Source: Prorocentrum cordatum (lineage: Eukaryota > Sar > Dinophyceae > Prorocentrales > Prorocentraceae). Taken from it: a DNA stretch of 64,000 nt. Position numbers and translations under genes: made by a program. Positions 1 through 10,309 of this stretch are shown here, in pieces. The notes below the pieces were generated by a model, which ran no database searches, was not told the origin of the DNA, and was given only the letters and a program-made list of their open reading frames with translations. The stretch's first letter is position 1. Each line of letters begins with the position of its first letter. Location: contig CAUYUJ010003902.1 in assembly GCA_963575745.1 (NCBI GenBank), positions 1 to 64,000 on the forward strand, in the 5' to 3' direction.

Positions 1-503
1 GCGCGTTCGCCTGACGAATACATAGTTTGAACTCGGTCTGCTAGCCGAGCTACGTGCGCAAACCTATTCGTATTATCCGATTCAACTTGATACGCGTGGT
101 GGGTATTTTGTACTTATTCCGAGCTGCAGGGCAGCTACAGTGCTGGTAAGCACGCCTATCGCACTCAGAATCATCAGGGTGTTCGTCCGCCTGTTGGATC
201 CAGAGCTCGGAACTCGGTCTGCTGTCCAAATTAGATCGGCACAACTTCTATATTGTTCGAGTCATTCTCAAAAGTGCTGTCGGTTTTCTGCACCTAACTC
301 GGGCCTGTATGGGGGCGGCAGGGCTGGTGACAGAAGTCGATTCGAAGACATCAGACGCGTCCACCTGTCGCATTCAGAGGTCAACAAATATTTACTATAA
401 GTCGGAATGTTGGATGCGCGGTTTTCTCAACTAACATCAAGGTAGGAAGCTCTACGAGTCCCCGGCGGTAACAAAGGTTGACGGTTTACCGCCGGCGCCC
501 AGT
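1..503 (+). mobile_element. Family A element, 3' part
   Basis: The window opens inside the satellite core of an A copy. It ends with the 3' inverted repeat near 446-460, the terminal hairpin and CCCAGT at 503. Its 5' half must lie left of the window. It is followed by the interior of a B copy. Confidence 0.8.
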
Positions 504-792
504 TTGGGTGGTTTTGCGATTTTTTGAAAGATATTTGACAATTCATTTTGAAAAAGCAGATTTTTACGCCGAGCATTGGCATATGAACTTCACTCTGACA
601 GCAGCTCAGCTCTTTCGATGCATTTTTGCATGAGCTGACTTCCGGGAACTGAGCGAACATCAACATCGAAAAAATCGAATTTCAAGATTTTCGAAAAATC
701 TTTATTTTTTTGACTGTGTGTCGATTCTCTGCAATGTGAGAGGAGCTCTACGAGGTTCCCGGCGGTGACCAGGTTGACGGTTCACCGCTGGC
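504..792 (+). mobile_element. Family B element, 5'-truncated, left arm of an inverted pair
   Basis: It starts inside the B consensus at TTGGGTGGTTTTGCG and runs to the B 3' terminal repeat and the hairpin stem at about 752-792. The last bases fuse to a reverse-oriented B copy instead of ending in CAGT. Confidence 0.75.
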
Positions 793-1086
793 GCCGGCGG
801 TGAACCGTCAACCTGGTCACCGCCGGGAACCTCGTAGAGCTCCTCTCACATTGCAGAGAATCGACACACAGTCAAAAAAATGAAGATTTTTCGAAAATCT
901 TGAAATTCGATTTTTTCGATGTTCATGTTCGCTCAGTTCCCGGAAGTCAGCTCATGCAAAAATGCATCGAGAGAGCTGAGCTGCTGTCAGAGTGAAGTTC
1001 ATATGCCAATGCTCGGCGTAAAAATCTGCTTTTTCAAAATAAATGGTCAAATATCTTTCAAATTGTCGCAAAACCACCCAAAAAGT
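793..1086 (-). mobile_element. Family B element, reverse orientation, right arm of the inverted pair
   Basis: This is the reverse complement of 504-792 with few differences. It is truncated at the same consensus position (AAAACCACCCAAAAAG) as the left arm. The same breakpoint on both arms points to a fold-back duplication, not two independent insertions. Confidence 0.75.
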
Positions 1087-1135
1087 TTACGAAAATTCGA
1101 CGGACCTTTATGTGACTTTTGGTCGGTTGAAAAAT

Positions 1136-2196
1136 ACTCGTAGAGCTTCCCTTGAGCCTATTTAATAGCTGGAAGCTAAGAGTAATTCCGCGCGCGGGAG
1201 GCTAGTTGGCAGAACAATCTCGACGGACCTTTTGCTGACTTTTGGTCGGTTGAAAATTTCGTTCTCGAAATTTGACCATTCGTTAGAGCTCTAGTATTTT
1301 TTCTCATGATATTCGATCTTATTCCCGCTCGCCATCTTGATCTCAGCTCGATCGGGTAACTTTGAAGGTCAAAAAGCACACGGGCGGGAACGGCCGTTTC
1401 GAGTCATTTTGATACGCGCTGTCGGTATTTTGTACTTAACTCGAGCTGTAGGGCAGCTATAGAGCTGGTAAGCACAGCTATCGCGTTCAGAATGATCAGG
1501 CGCGTTCGCCTGTTGAATCAAGAGGTCTGAACTCGGTCTGTGAGCCGAGCTAGGTCCGCTAACCTATTCGTATTATTCGAGTCATCTTGATACGTGTTAT
1601 CGGTATTTTGTACTTAATTCGAGCTGTAGGGCAGCTACCGTGCCGGTAAGCACAGCTATCGCACTCAGAATCATCAGGCGCGTTCGGCTGTTCGAACCAG
1701 AGGTCTGAACTCGGTCTGCTAGCCGAGCCAGGTCCGCACACCTATTCGTATTATTCGAATCATTTTGACAGGCGCTCTCGGTTTCCTGCACATAACTCGA
1801 TCTGTAGGACAGCTACAGGGCTGATAGTTACAGAAACCGATTCAGAATCATCAGTTACGTTTGTCTGTCGAATCCAGAGCTCTGAACTCGGTCTGCTGCG
1901 CAATCCAGAATCACGAAACTGTTCGTATTCTTCCAGTCATCTTGAGAGCTACTGTCGGCGTTCTGCACTTAACTCGGGCTGTAGGGAGGCTGCAGGGCGG
2001 GTAATCACATGAATCGATTCGGAGACATCAGACGCGTCCGTCTGTCGCATTCAGAGGTCTGAACTCGGTCTAAGACTCGAGTTGGACTGAAAAACTTTTC
2101 GTTCTCTGCATTTTTTTTCGACATTATATGTTGTCAGGAAGCTCTACGAGTCCCCCGGCGGTAACAAAGGTTGACGGTTTACCGCCGGCGCCCAGT
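1136..2196 (+). mobile_element. Family A element, complete (reference copy)
   Basis: The 5' terminus ACTCGTAGAGCTTCC (1136-1150) is matched by its perfect inverted copy at 2137-2151. The order is a 5' hairpin region, a T-rich leader with GTTAGAGCTCTAGTATTTTT and TCTCAGCTCGATCGGGTAA blocks, four to five satellite units of about 177 bp, the inverted repeat, the terminal hairpin (2155-2188) and a final CCCAGT. No protein is recognisable. In plan it matches a non-autonomous Helentron-like element with central tandem repeats. The transposition machinery is not in the window. Confidence 0.75.
2155..2188 (+). other. Terminal hairpin of family A (reference)
   Basis: The left stem CCGGCGGTAA (2155-2164) is the exact reverse complement of TTACCGCCGG (2179-2188). 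The 14-nt loop contains GGTTGACGG. In family B the same stem reads CCGGCGGTGA with TCACCGCCGG, a paired A-T to G-C change, so the pairing itself appears to be maintained. Confidence 0.85.
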
Positions 2197-2594
2197 ACCT
2201 CGTAGAGCTCTTCGTCATCGATGAGCTAGAGGAATTCCGGCGCAGGGTGGAGCTAGTTGGCCGACCCGGCCAGAACGGACAAAGTGATAACTTTTGGGTG
2301 GTTTTGCAATTTTTTCAAAGATATTTGACCATTTATTTTGAGAAAGCAGATTTTTACGCCGAGCATTGGAATATAAATTCCTCTCTGACCAAAGCTCAGC
2401 TCTCTCGATGCATTTTTGCACGAGCTGACTTCCGGGAACTGAGCGAATATGAACATCAAAAAAATCCAATTTGAAGATTTTCGAAAATTATCTATTTTTC
2501 CACTCTGGGTCGATTCTCTTCACTCTTATCAGTGAAAAGAGCTCTACGAGGTTCCCGGCGGTGACTAGGTTGACGGTTCACCGCCGGCGCCAGT
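2197..2594 (+). mobile_element. Family B element, complete (reference copy)
   Basis: The 398-bp copy begins ACCTCGTAGAGCTCT (2197-2211), repeated inverted and perfect at 2538-2552. A hairpin (2555-2587) and CAGT follow. Near the 5' end, CCTC-TAG-GCTC can pair with GAGCTAGAGG to form a second hairpin. It was inserted directly behind the terminal T of the A copy that ends at 2196. No coding capacity is seen. Confidence 0.8.
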
Positions 2595-3757
2595 TTTGTT
2601 CTAAAAATTTGACCATTCGTTAGAGCTCTAGTATTTTTTCTCATGATATTCGATCTTATTCCCGCTCGCCATCTTGATCTCAGTTCGATCGGGTAACTTT
2701 GAAGGCCAAAAAGCGCACGGGCGGGAACGGCCGGTTCGAGTCATCTTGATACGCGCTATCGGTATTTCGTACTTAACTCGAGCTATAGGGCAGCTACAGA
2801 GCTGGTGAGCACAGCTATCGCACTCAGAATTATCGCGCGCGTTCGCCTGTTGAAACCAGAGGTCTGAACTCGGTCTGCCAGCCGAGCTAGGTTCGCAAAC
2901 CTATTTGTATTATTCGAGTCATCTTGATAGACACTCTCGGTTTTCTGTACTTAACTCGAGCTTTGGGGCAGCTACAGTGCTTGTAAGCACAGCTATCGCT
3001 CTCAGAATCATCACGCGCGTTCGTCTGTTGAATCCAGAGGTCTCAACTCGGTCTGCTAGCCGAGCTAGGTCCGCAAACCTATCAGTATTATTGGAGTGAT
3101 CTTGATAGACGCTCTCGGTTTTCTGTACTTAACTCGAGCTGTAGGGCAGCTACAGGGCTCATTGTGACAGACATCGCTGGTGAATTATCAGTCGCGTTCG
3201 TCTATCGTACCGAGAGCTCTGAACTCGGCCTGCTGCCCGAGCTAGGTTCGCGAAACTGTTCGTATTGTCCGAATGATCTTGAGACATGCTCTCAATTTTC
3301 TGCACTCAACTCGTGCTGGGGAAGGGCTACAGTGCTGCAGGTCGCATGTATCGATTTGCACACATCAGGCACGTCTTTCGGTCGATTCCAGAGCTCGGAA
3401 CTCGGTCTGCTGCTCGAACTAGGTTCGCAAAACTATTATATCATTCGAATCGATACTGTCGGTTTTCTGCACTTAACTCGGGCTGTAGGGGGGCTTCAGT
3501 GCTGGGAATCACATGAGTGGATTCGCAGACATCAGACGCGCCCGCCTGTCGCATTCAGAGGTCTCAACTCGGTTTGATACTCGAACTGGGTTGCGAAACG
3601 GTTCGTTTTTTGTTAGCGTCATCTTGAGAGGTCTGAAATCGCTTGGGCTTAAAAAATAGTCGTTCTTTCGAGTTTTTTTCCACAGTATATATTGTCAGGA
3701 AGCTCTACGAGTCCCCCGGCGGTAAGAAAGGTTGACGGTTTACCGCCGGCGCCCAGT

Positions 3758-4808
3758 AATTCCGGGGAGCTGGAGAGCTAGTTGGCAAGAAAAATCTCGA
3801 CGGACCTTTTGGTGACTTTTGGTCGGTTGAAAATTTTGTTCTAAAAATTTGACCATTCGTTAGAGCTCTAGTATTTTTTCTCATGATATTCGATCTCATT
3901 CCCGCTCGCCATCTTGATCTCAGCTCGATCGGGTAACTTTGAAGGCCAAAAAGCAGGCAGGCGGGAACGGCCGTTTCGAGTCATCTTGATACGCGCTGTC
4001 GGTTTTCTCGAGATAACTCGAGCTTCAGGACAACTACAGAGCTGGTCAGCACAGCTAATGCATTCAGAATGATCAGGCGCGTTCGCCTGTTGAATCCAGA
4101 GGTCTGAACTCGGTCTGCTAGCCGAGCTAGGGTCGCAAACCTATTCGTATTATTCGAGTTATTGTAGCAGACGCTCTCGGTTTTTCGTACTTAACTCGAT
4201 CTGTAGGGCAGGCACAGAGCTGATAATCACAGAAATCGATTGAGAATTATCAGGCGCGTTCGTCTGTTGAATCAAGAGCTCTGAACTCGGCCTGCTCCCC
4301 GAGCTAGGTTCGCGAACCTATTGGTATTGTTCGAGTCATCTTGAGAAGTGCTCTCGGTTCTGTACTTAAATCGTGCTTAAATCGTGGGGGGGGGCTACAG
4401 TGCTGCTGGTCAGAGAAACCGATTCGAGACATCAGGCGCGCCCGTTCGCCGAACCGAGAGCTCGGAACTCGGTCTGCTGCTCGAACGAGATCCGCAAAAC
4501 TGTTGTATTATTCGAGTCATCCTGAGAGGTACTCTCGGTTTTCTGCACTTAACTCAGGCCGTATTGGTGGCTGCAGAGCTGGTAATCACAGGAATCGATC
4601 TGCAGACATCAGACGCGTCCGCCTGTCGCATTCAGAGATCTGAACTCGGTCTCATACTCGAGCTCGATTGGAAAACTGTCATCTTGAGGGGTCTATGGGC
4701 TGAAAACTAGTCGTTCTCTGAAATCCTTTTCCACATTATATATTGTCAGGAAGCTCTACGAGTCCCCCGGCGGTAAGAAAGGTTGACGGTTTACCGCCGG
4801 CGCCCAGT
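3758..4808 (+). mobile_element. Family A element, 5' head missing
   Basis: It resumes at AATTCCGGGGAGCTGG, which in intact copies follows GAGT, so the break is after a T. It contains the leader, satellite units and a normal 3' end. The head is presumably left of the window. Confidence 0.7.
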
Positions 4809-5785
4809 CTCGACGGAACTTTTGGTGACTTTTGGTCGGTTGAAAATTTTGTTCTCGAAATTTGACCATTCGTTAGAGCTCTAGTATTTTTCCCGTGATA
4901 TTCGATCTTATTCCCGCTCGCCATCTTGATCTCAGCTCGATCGGGTAACTTTGAAGGCCAAAAAGCACTCTGGCGGGATCGGCCGTTTCGAGCCATCTTA
5001 ATATGCGCTGACGGTTTTCTGAAGATAACTCGAGCTCTAGGGCAGCTACAGAGCTGGTAAGCACAGGTAACGCATGCAGAATGATCAGGCGCGTTCGCCT
5101 GTTGAACCCAGAGGTCTGAACTCGGTCTGTCAGCCGAGCTAGGTTCGCAAACCTGTTTGTAATATTCGAGTCAACTCGATACGCGTTGTCGGTATTTTCT
5201 ACTTAACTCGAGCTGTAGGGCAGCTACAGTGCTGGTAAGCACTGCTATCGCATTCAGAATGATCAGACGCATTCGCCTGTCGAATCCATAGGTCTGAACT
5301 CGGTCTGCTAGCTGAGCTAGGTCCGCAAACCTATTCGTGTTATTCGAGTGAACTTGATACGCGTTGTCGGTATTTTATACTTAACTCGAGCTGTAGGGCA
5401 GCTACAGTGCTGGTAAGCACAGCTACCCCACTCAGAATCATCAGGCGCGTTCGCCTGTTGAATCCAGAGCTCTGAACTCGGTCTGTTGCGCGATCCAGAA
5501 TCACGAAACTGTTCGTTCTTCCAGTCATCTTGAGAGCTACTGTCGGCGTTCTGCACTCAATTCGGGCTGTAGGGAGGCTGCAGGGCGGGTATTTAGAGGC
5601 ATCGATTCGGAGACATCAGACGCGTCCATCTGTCGCATTTAGAGGTCTGAACTCGGTCTGATACTCGAGTTGGGCTGAAAAAACTATTCGTTCTCTGCAA
5701 TTTTTTCCGACAGTATATGTTGTCAGGAAGCTCTACGAGTCCCCCGGCGGTAACAAAGGTTGACGGTTTACCGCCGGCGCCCAGT
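4809..5785 (+). mobile_element. Family A element, 5' head missing
   Basis: It resumes at CTCGACGGAACTTTTGG, which follows AAAAAT in intact copies. The 3' end is complete. Confidence 0.7.
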
Positions 5786-6816
5786 TGGCAAGAAAAATCT
5801 CGACGGACCTCTTTTGGTTGAAAATTTCGTTCTCGAAATTTGACCATTCGTTAGAGCTCTAGTATTTTTTCCCATGATATTCGATCTTATTCCCGCTCGC
5901 CATCTTGATCTCAGCTCGATCGTGTAACTTTGAAGGCCAAAAAGCAGGCAGGCGGGAACGGCCGTTTCGAGTCATCTTGATACGCGCTGTCGGTTTTCTC
6001 AAGATAACTCGAGCTTCAGGACAACTACAGAGCTGGTCAGCTCAGCTAATGCATTCAGAATCAGGCGCGTTCGCCTGTTGAATCCAGAGGTCTGAACTCG
6101 GTCTGCTAGCCGAGCTAGGGCCGCAAACCTATTCGTATTATTGGAGTCATTGTAGCAGACGCTCTTTGGTTTTTCGTACTTAACTCGATTTCTAGGCAGC
6201 TACACAGCTGATATTCACAGAAATCGATTGAGAATTATCAGGCGCGTTCGTCTGTTGAATCAAGAGCTCCGAACTCGGCCTGCTTCCCGAGCTAGGTTCG
6301 CGAACCTATTGGTATTGTTTGTCACCTTCAGAAATGCTCCCGTTTTCTCTACTTAAATCGTGCTGGGGCAGGGCTAGAGTGCTGCTGGTCACAGGCATCG
6401 ATTTCGAGACATCAGGCGCGTCCGGTCGTCGAACCGAGAGCTCGGAACTCGTCCTATTGCTCGAACGAGATCTGCAAAACTGTTATATTATTCGAGTCGT
6501 CCTGAGAGGTACTCTCGGTTTTTGCACTTAACCTAGGCTGTATGGGGGGCTGCAGAGCTGGTAATCAGAGGGATCGATCCGGAGACATCAGACGCGTCCG
6601 CCTGTCGCATTCAGAGGTCTGAACTCGGTTTCATACTCGAGCTCGATTGGAAAACTGTTTGTTTGTTTTGTTAGAGTCATCTGGAGAGGTCTATAATCGC
6701 TTAGGCTGAAAAACTAGTCGTTCTCTAAAAACAATTTTCCACATTATATATTGTCAGGAAGCTCTACGAGTCCCCCGGCGGTAAGAAAGGTTGACGGTTT
6801 ACCGCCGGCGCCCAGT
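5786..6816 (+). mobile_element. Family A element, 5' head missing
   Basis: It resumes at TGGCAAGAAAAATCTCG, which follows CTAGT in intact copies. The satellite core has small deletions near 6060. The 3' end is complete at 6816. Confidence 0.7.
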
Positions 6817-6983
6817 TTTCCGGCGTGCATTCTCTTTGCTCTCTGCTCTCCAGGTTTACCTTCTAGAGCTCTTCGTTATCGATGGGCCAGAGGAATTCCG
6901 GCGCTGGGTGGAGCGAGTTAGTAACTCGTAGAGCTTCCCTGAGCACGTTCCCGGATAGCTCCTTGGAGAGCTGAGGGTTTCAG
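6817..6983 (+). mobile_element. Cluster of C, B and A head/tail fragments
   Basis: 6817-6857 is a C tail piece with GCTCTCCAGGTTT. 6858-6922 is a B head with a degraded terminus. 6923-6948 is an A terminus. 6949-6983 is a C head (TCCCGGATAGCTCC, then GAGGGTTTCAG). None is complete, so these are broken remains. Confidence 0.55.
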
Positions 6984-7420
6984 ACTGGGCGCCGGCGGTA
7001 AACCGTCAACCTTGGTTACCGCCGGGGAACTCGTAGAGCTTCCAAGCTCGAGTTCAGAAAACCGACAGCACATACCAACATTCTGACTCATAGTGATTTT
7101 TTTACATCTGAATGCGACAAGCGGACGCGTCTGATGTCTGCGAATCGACTCCTACCATTACCAGCCCCGGAGCTCCCCTACAGCCCGAGGTCAGTAGAGA
7201 AAACCGACAGCATCTCTCAGGATCACGCGAACAATACAATAGTTTCGCAAACCTAGTCCGGGCAGCAGACCGAGTTCCGAGCTCTGATACGACAACCAGC
7301 ACTGTAGCCCCCTCTCAGCGCAAGTTTAAGTGAAGAAAATCGAGAGCACTCTTAAGATGACTCGACCAATACGAATAATTTCGCGATTCTAGATCGCGCA
7401 GAAGACCGAGTTCAGAGCTT
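6984..7420 (-). mobile_element. Family A element, reverse orientation, 5'-truncated
   Basis: It starts with ACTGGGCGCCGGCGGTAAA, the reverse complement of the A 3' end, and continues through about two satellite units read backwards. It stops at GTTCAGAGCTT. It is one of few reverse A copies in the window. Confidence 0.75.
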
Positions 7421-7511
7421 AACTCGTAGAGCTTCCCTGAGCTCGTTCCCGGATAGCTTCTAACTCGTAGAGCTTCCCTTAGCAAGTTATTGCTGGAAGC
7501 TTACGAGTAAT
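7421..7511 (+). mobile_element. Two stacked family A heads
   Basis: One A terminus starts at 7421 and, after a short C-like piece (TTCCCGGATAGCTT), another starts at 7462. The second includes the 5' hairpin AGCTTCC...AGCAAGTTATTGCT...GGAAGCT. It is interrupted by a B insertion after TAAT. Confidence 0.6.
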
Positions 7512-8962
7512 ACCTCGTAGAGCTCTTCGGCATCGATGAGCTAGAGGAATTCCGGCGCGGGGTGGAGCTAGTTGGTCGACCCGGCCAGAAAGGACAAAGT
7601 GTTAACTTTTGGGTGGTTTTGGAATAACTCGTAGAGCTTCCCTTAGCTAGTTATAGCTGGAAGCTAAGAGTAATTCCGGCGCGCTGGAGAGCTAGTTGGC
7701 AAGAAAAATCTCGACGGACCTTTTGGTGACTTTTGGTCGGTTGAAAATTTTGTTCTCGAAATTTGACCATTCGTTAGAGCTCTAGTATTTTTTCCCATGA
7801 TATTCGATCTTATTCCCGCTCGCCATCTTGATCTCAGCTCGATCGGGTAACTTTGAAGGCCAAAAAGCAGGCAGGCGGGAACGGCCGTTTCGAGTCATCT
7901 TGATACGCGCTGTCGGTTTTCTCAAGATAACTCGAGCTTCAGGACAATACAGAGCTGGTCAGCACAGCTAATGCATTCAGAATGATCAGGCGCGTTCGCC
8001 TGTTAAATCCAGAGGTCTGAACTTGGTCTGCTAGCCGAGCTAGGGTCGCAAACCTATTCGTATTATTCGAGTCATTGTAGCAGACGCTCTCGGTTTTTCG
8101 TACTTAACTCGACCTGTAGGGCAGCCACAGAGCTGATAATCACAGAAATCGATTGGAACCATCAGGCGCGTTCGTCTGTTGAAGCACGAGCTCTGAACTC
8201 GGCCTGCTTCCCGAGCTAGGTTCGCGAACTTATTGGTATTGTTCGAGTCATCTTGAGAAGTGCTCTTGGTTTTCTGTACTTAAAACTGTGCTGGGGGAGG
8301 GCTACAGTGCGGCTGGTCACAGGAATCGATTCCGAGACATCAGGCGCGTCCGTTCGTCGAACCGAGAGCTCGGAAGTCGGTCTGCTGCTCGAACGAGATC
8401 CGCGAAACTGTTGTATTATTCGAGTCATCCTGAGAGGTACTCTCGGTTTTCTGCACTTAACTCAGGCTGTATTGGGGGCTGCAGAGCTGGTAATCACAGG
8501 AATCGATCCGCAGACATCAGACGCGTCCGCCTGTCGCATTGAGAGGTCTGAACTCGGTTTCATACTCGAGCTCGATTGGAAAACTGTTCGTTTGCTTTGT
8601 TAGAGTCATCTTGAGAGGTCTATAATCGCTTGGGCTGAAAAACTAGTCGTTCTCTGAAATTCGTTTCCACATTATATATTGTCAGGAAGCTCTACGAGTC
8701 CCCCGGCGGTAAGAAAGGTTGACGGTTTACCGCCGGCGCCCAGTTTTTTGAAAGATATTTGACAATTCATTTTGAGAAAGCAGATTTTTCGCATCTGTAA
8801 ACGAACATGAGGGCCTCTCTGTCTTAGTATGAGCTCTGTAGGCGCACTTTTACTATCAAAGCACTTGGCGGAACCATCTTCATGTCGACACGAAAAAAAT
8901 CAATTTTTCCCTTTTTCGAGAAATTCTTCCAGAAGCTCTCTCTTTCGACTCTGAGCACTCTT
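7512..8962 (+). mobile_element. Family B element split by a complete A insertion
   Basis: Segments are 7512-7625 and 8745-8962. The left part ends GGTTTTGGAAT and the right part starts TTTTTGAAAGAT. Rejoined they give the normal B sequence with no extra base. Its own 3' end was lost where another B begins at 8963. Confidence 0.75.
7626..8744 (+). mobile_element. Family A element, complete
   Basis: Both termini are present, AACTCGTAGAG and CCCAGT. The core carries the GGGGGAGGGCTACAGTGCGG satellite subtype typical of copies between 4 and 25 kb. It is a clean insertion between two T residues of a B host. Confidence 0.8.
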
Positions 8963-9357
8963 ACCTCGTAGAGCTCTTCGTCATCGATGAGCTAGAGGAA
9001 TTCCGGCGCGGGGTGGAGCTAGTTGGTCGACCCGGCCAGAAAGGACAAAGTGATAACTTTTGGGTGGTTTTGCAATTTTTTAAAAGATATTTGACACTTC
9101 ATTTTGAGAAAGCAGATTTTTCGCACCTGTAAACAACTACGAGGGCCTCTCTGTCTTAGTATGAGCTCTGTAGGCGCACTTGTACTATCAAAACACTTGG
9201 AGGAACCATCTTCATGTCGACACGAAAAAAACAATTTTCTTTTTTTTCAAGAAATGTTTCCAGAAGCTCTCTCTTCCGACTTCGAGCACTCTTCTGTGTG
9301 AAATAAGCTCTACGAGGTTCCCGGCGGTGACCAGGTTGACGGTTCACCGGCGCCAGT
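8963..9357 (+). mobile_element. Family B element, complete with a shortened hairpin
   Basis: It has ACCTCGTAGAGCTC at the start and GGTTCACCGGCGCCAGT at the end. The right stem has lost bases compared with other B copies (CACCGG instead of CACCGCCGG). Confidence 0.75.
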
Positions 9358-10309
9358 TTGACAACTTTTGCTCGGTTGAAAATTTTGTTCTCGAAATTTG
9401 ACAATTCGTTAGAGCTCTAGTATTTTTTCCCGTGATATTCGATCTTATTCCCGCTCGCCATCTTGATCTCAGCACGATCGGGTGAATATTACTATCGAAA
9501 AGCACTGTGGCGGGATCGGCCGTTTTGAGTCATCTTGATATGCGCTGACGGTTTTCTGAACATAACTCGAGCTCTAGGGCAGCTACAGAGCTGGTAAGCA
9601 CAGCTAATGCATACAGAATGATCAGGCGCGTTCGCCTGTTCAATCCAGAGGTCTGAACTCGGTCTGCTAGCCGAGCTAGGGCCACAAAGCTGTTCGTATT
9701 ATTCAATTCATTTTGACAGAAACTTTCGGTTTTCTGCACTTAACTCGAGCTGTAGGACAGCTACAGAGCTGATATATACATGCACCAATCCATAATCATC
9801 AGTTGCGTTTGTCCGTCGACTCCAGAGCTCTGAACTCGGCCTGCTGCCCGATCTAGAATCGCGAAACTATTCGTATCGTTCGAGTCGCTTGCGAGATAAT
9901 GTCGGTTATCTGGACTTAACTCGCACTGTAGGGGGGATGCATGGCTCGTAATTACTGGAATCGATTTGAAGACATCAGGCGCGTTCGCCTGTCCAATACA
10001 GAGCTCTGAAATCTGTCTGCTGCCCGAACTAGATTCGCGACTATTCCTATTGTTCGAGTCATCCTGAGAGGTGCTGTCGGTTTTCTGCACTTAACTCGGG
10101 CTGTAGGGGGGCTGCAGGGCTGGTAATGACAGGAGTCGATTCGCAGACATCAGACGCGTCCGTCTGTCGCATTCAGAGGTCAAAAACTATTCACTATGCG
10201 TCAGATTGTTAGTAAGTGCTGTCTGTTTTCTCAACTTAAGTCGAGTCAGGAAGCTCTACGAGTCCCCCCGGCGGTAACCAAGGTTGACGGTTTACCGCCG
10301 GCGTCCAGT
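9358..10309 (+). mobile_element. Family A element, 5' head missing
   Basis: It resumes at TTGACAACTTTTGCTCGG. The core carries a subtype with GGACTTAACTCGCACTG near 9910. The 3' end reads GCGTCCAGT. Confidence 0.7.

Larger units (their letters stand above)
1087..3757 (+). mobile_element. Family A element split by two insertions
   Basis: Segments are 1087-1135 and 2595-3757. The left part ends GGTCGGTTGAAAAAT and the right part starts TTTGTTCTAAAAATTTG, which together restore the usual A sequence. The gap holds one complete A and one complete B, inserted one after the other. The 3' hairpin and CCCAGT end at 3757. Confidence 0.75.

Noticed and set aside
2155-2196. Terminal hairpins as integron attC or CRISPR-like repeats
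   Set aside because: The copies border transposon-like bodies with inverted termini. Spacing is irregular, there is no integrase or cas gene, and the window is eukaryotic.
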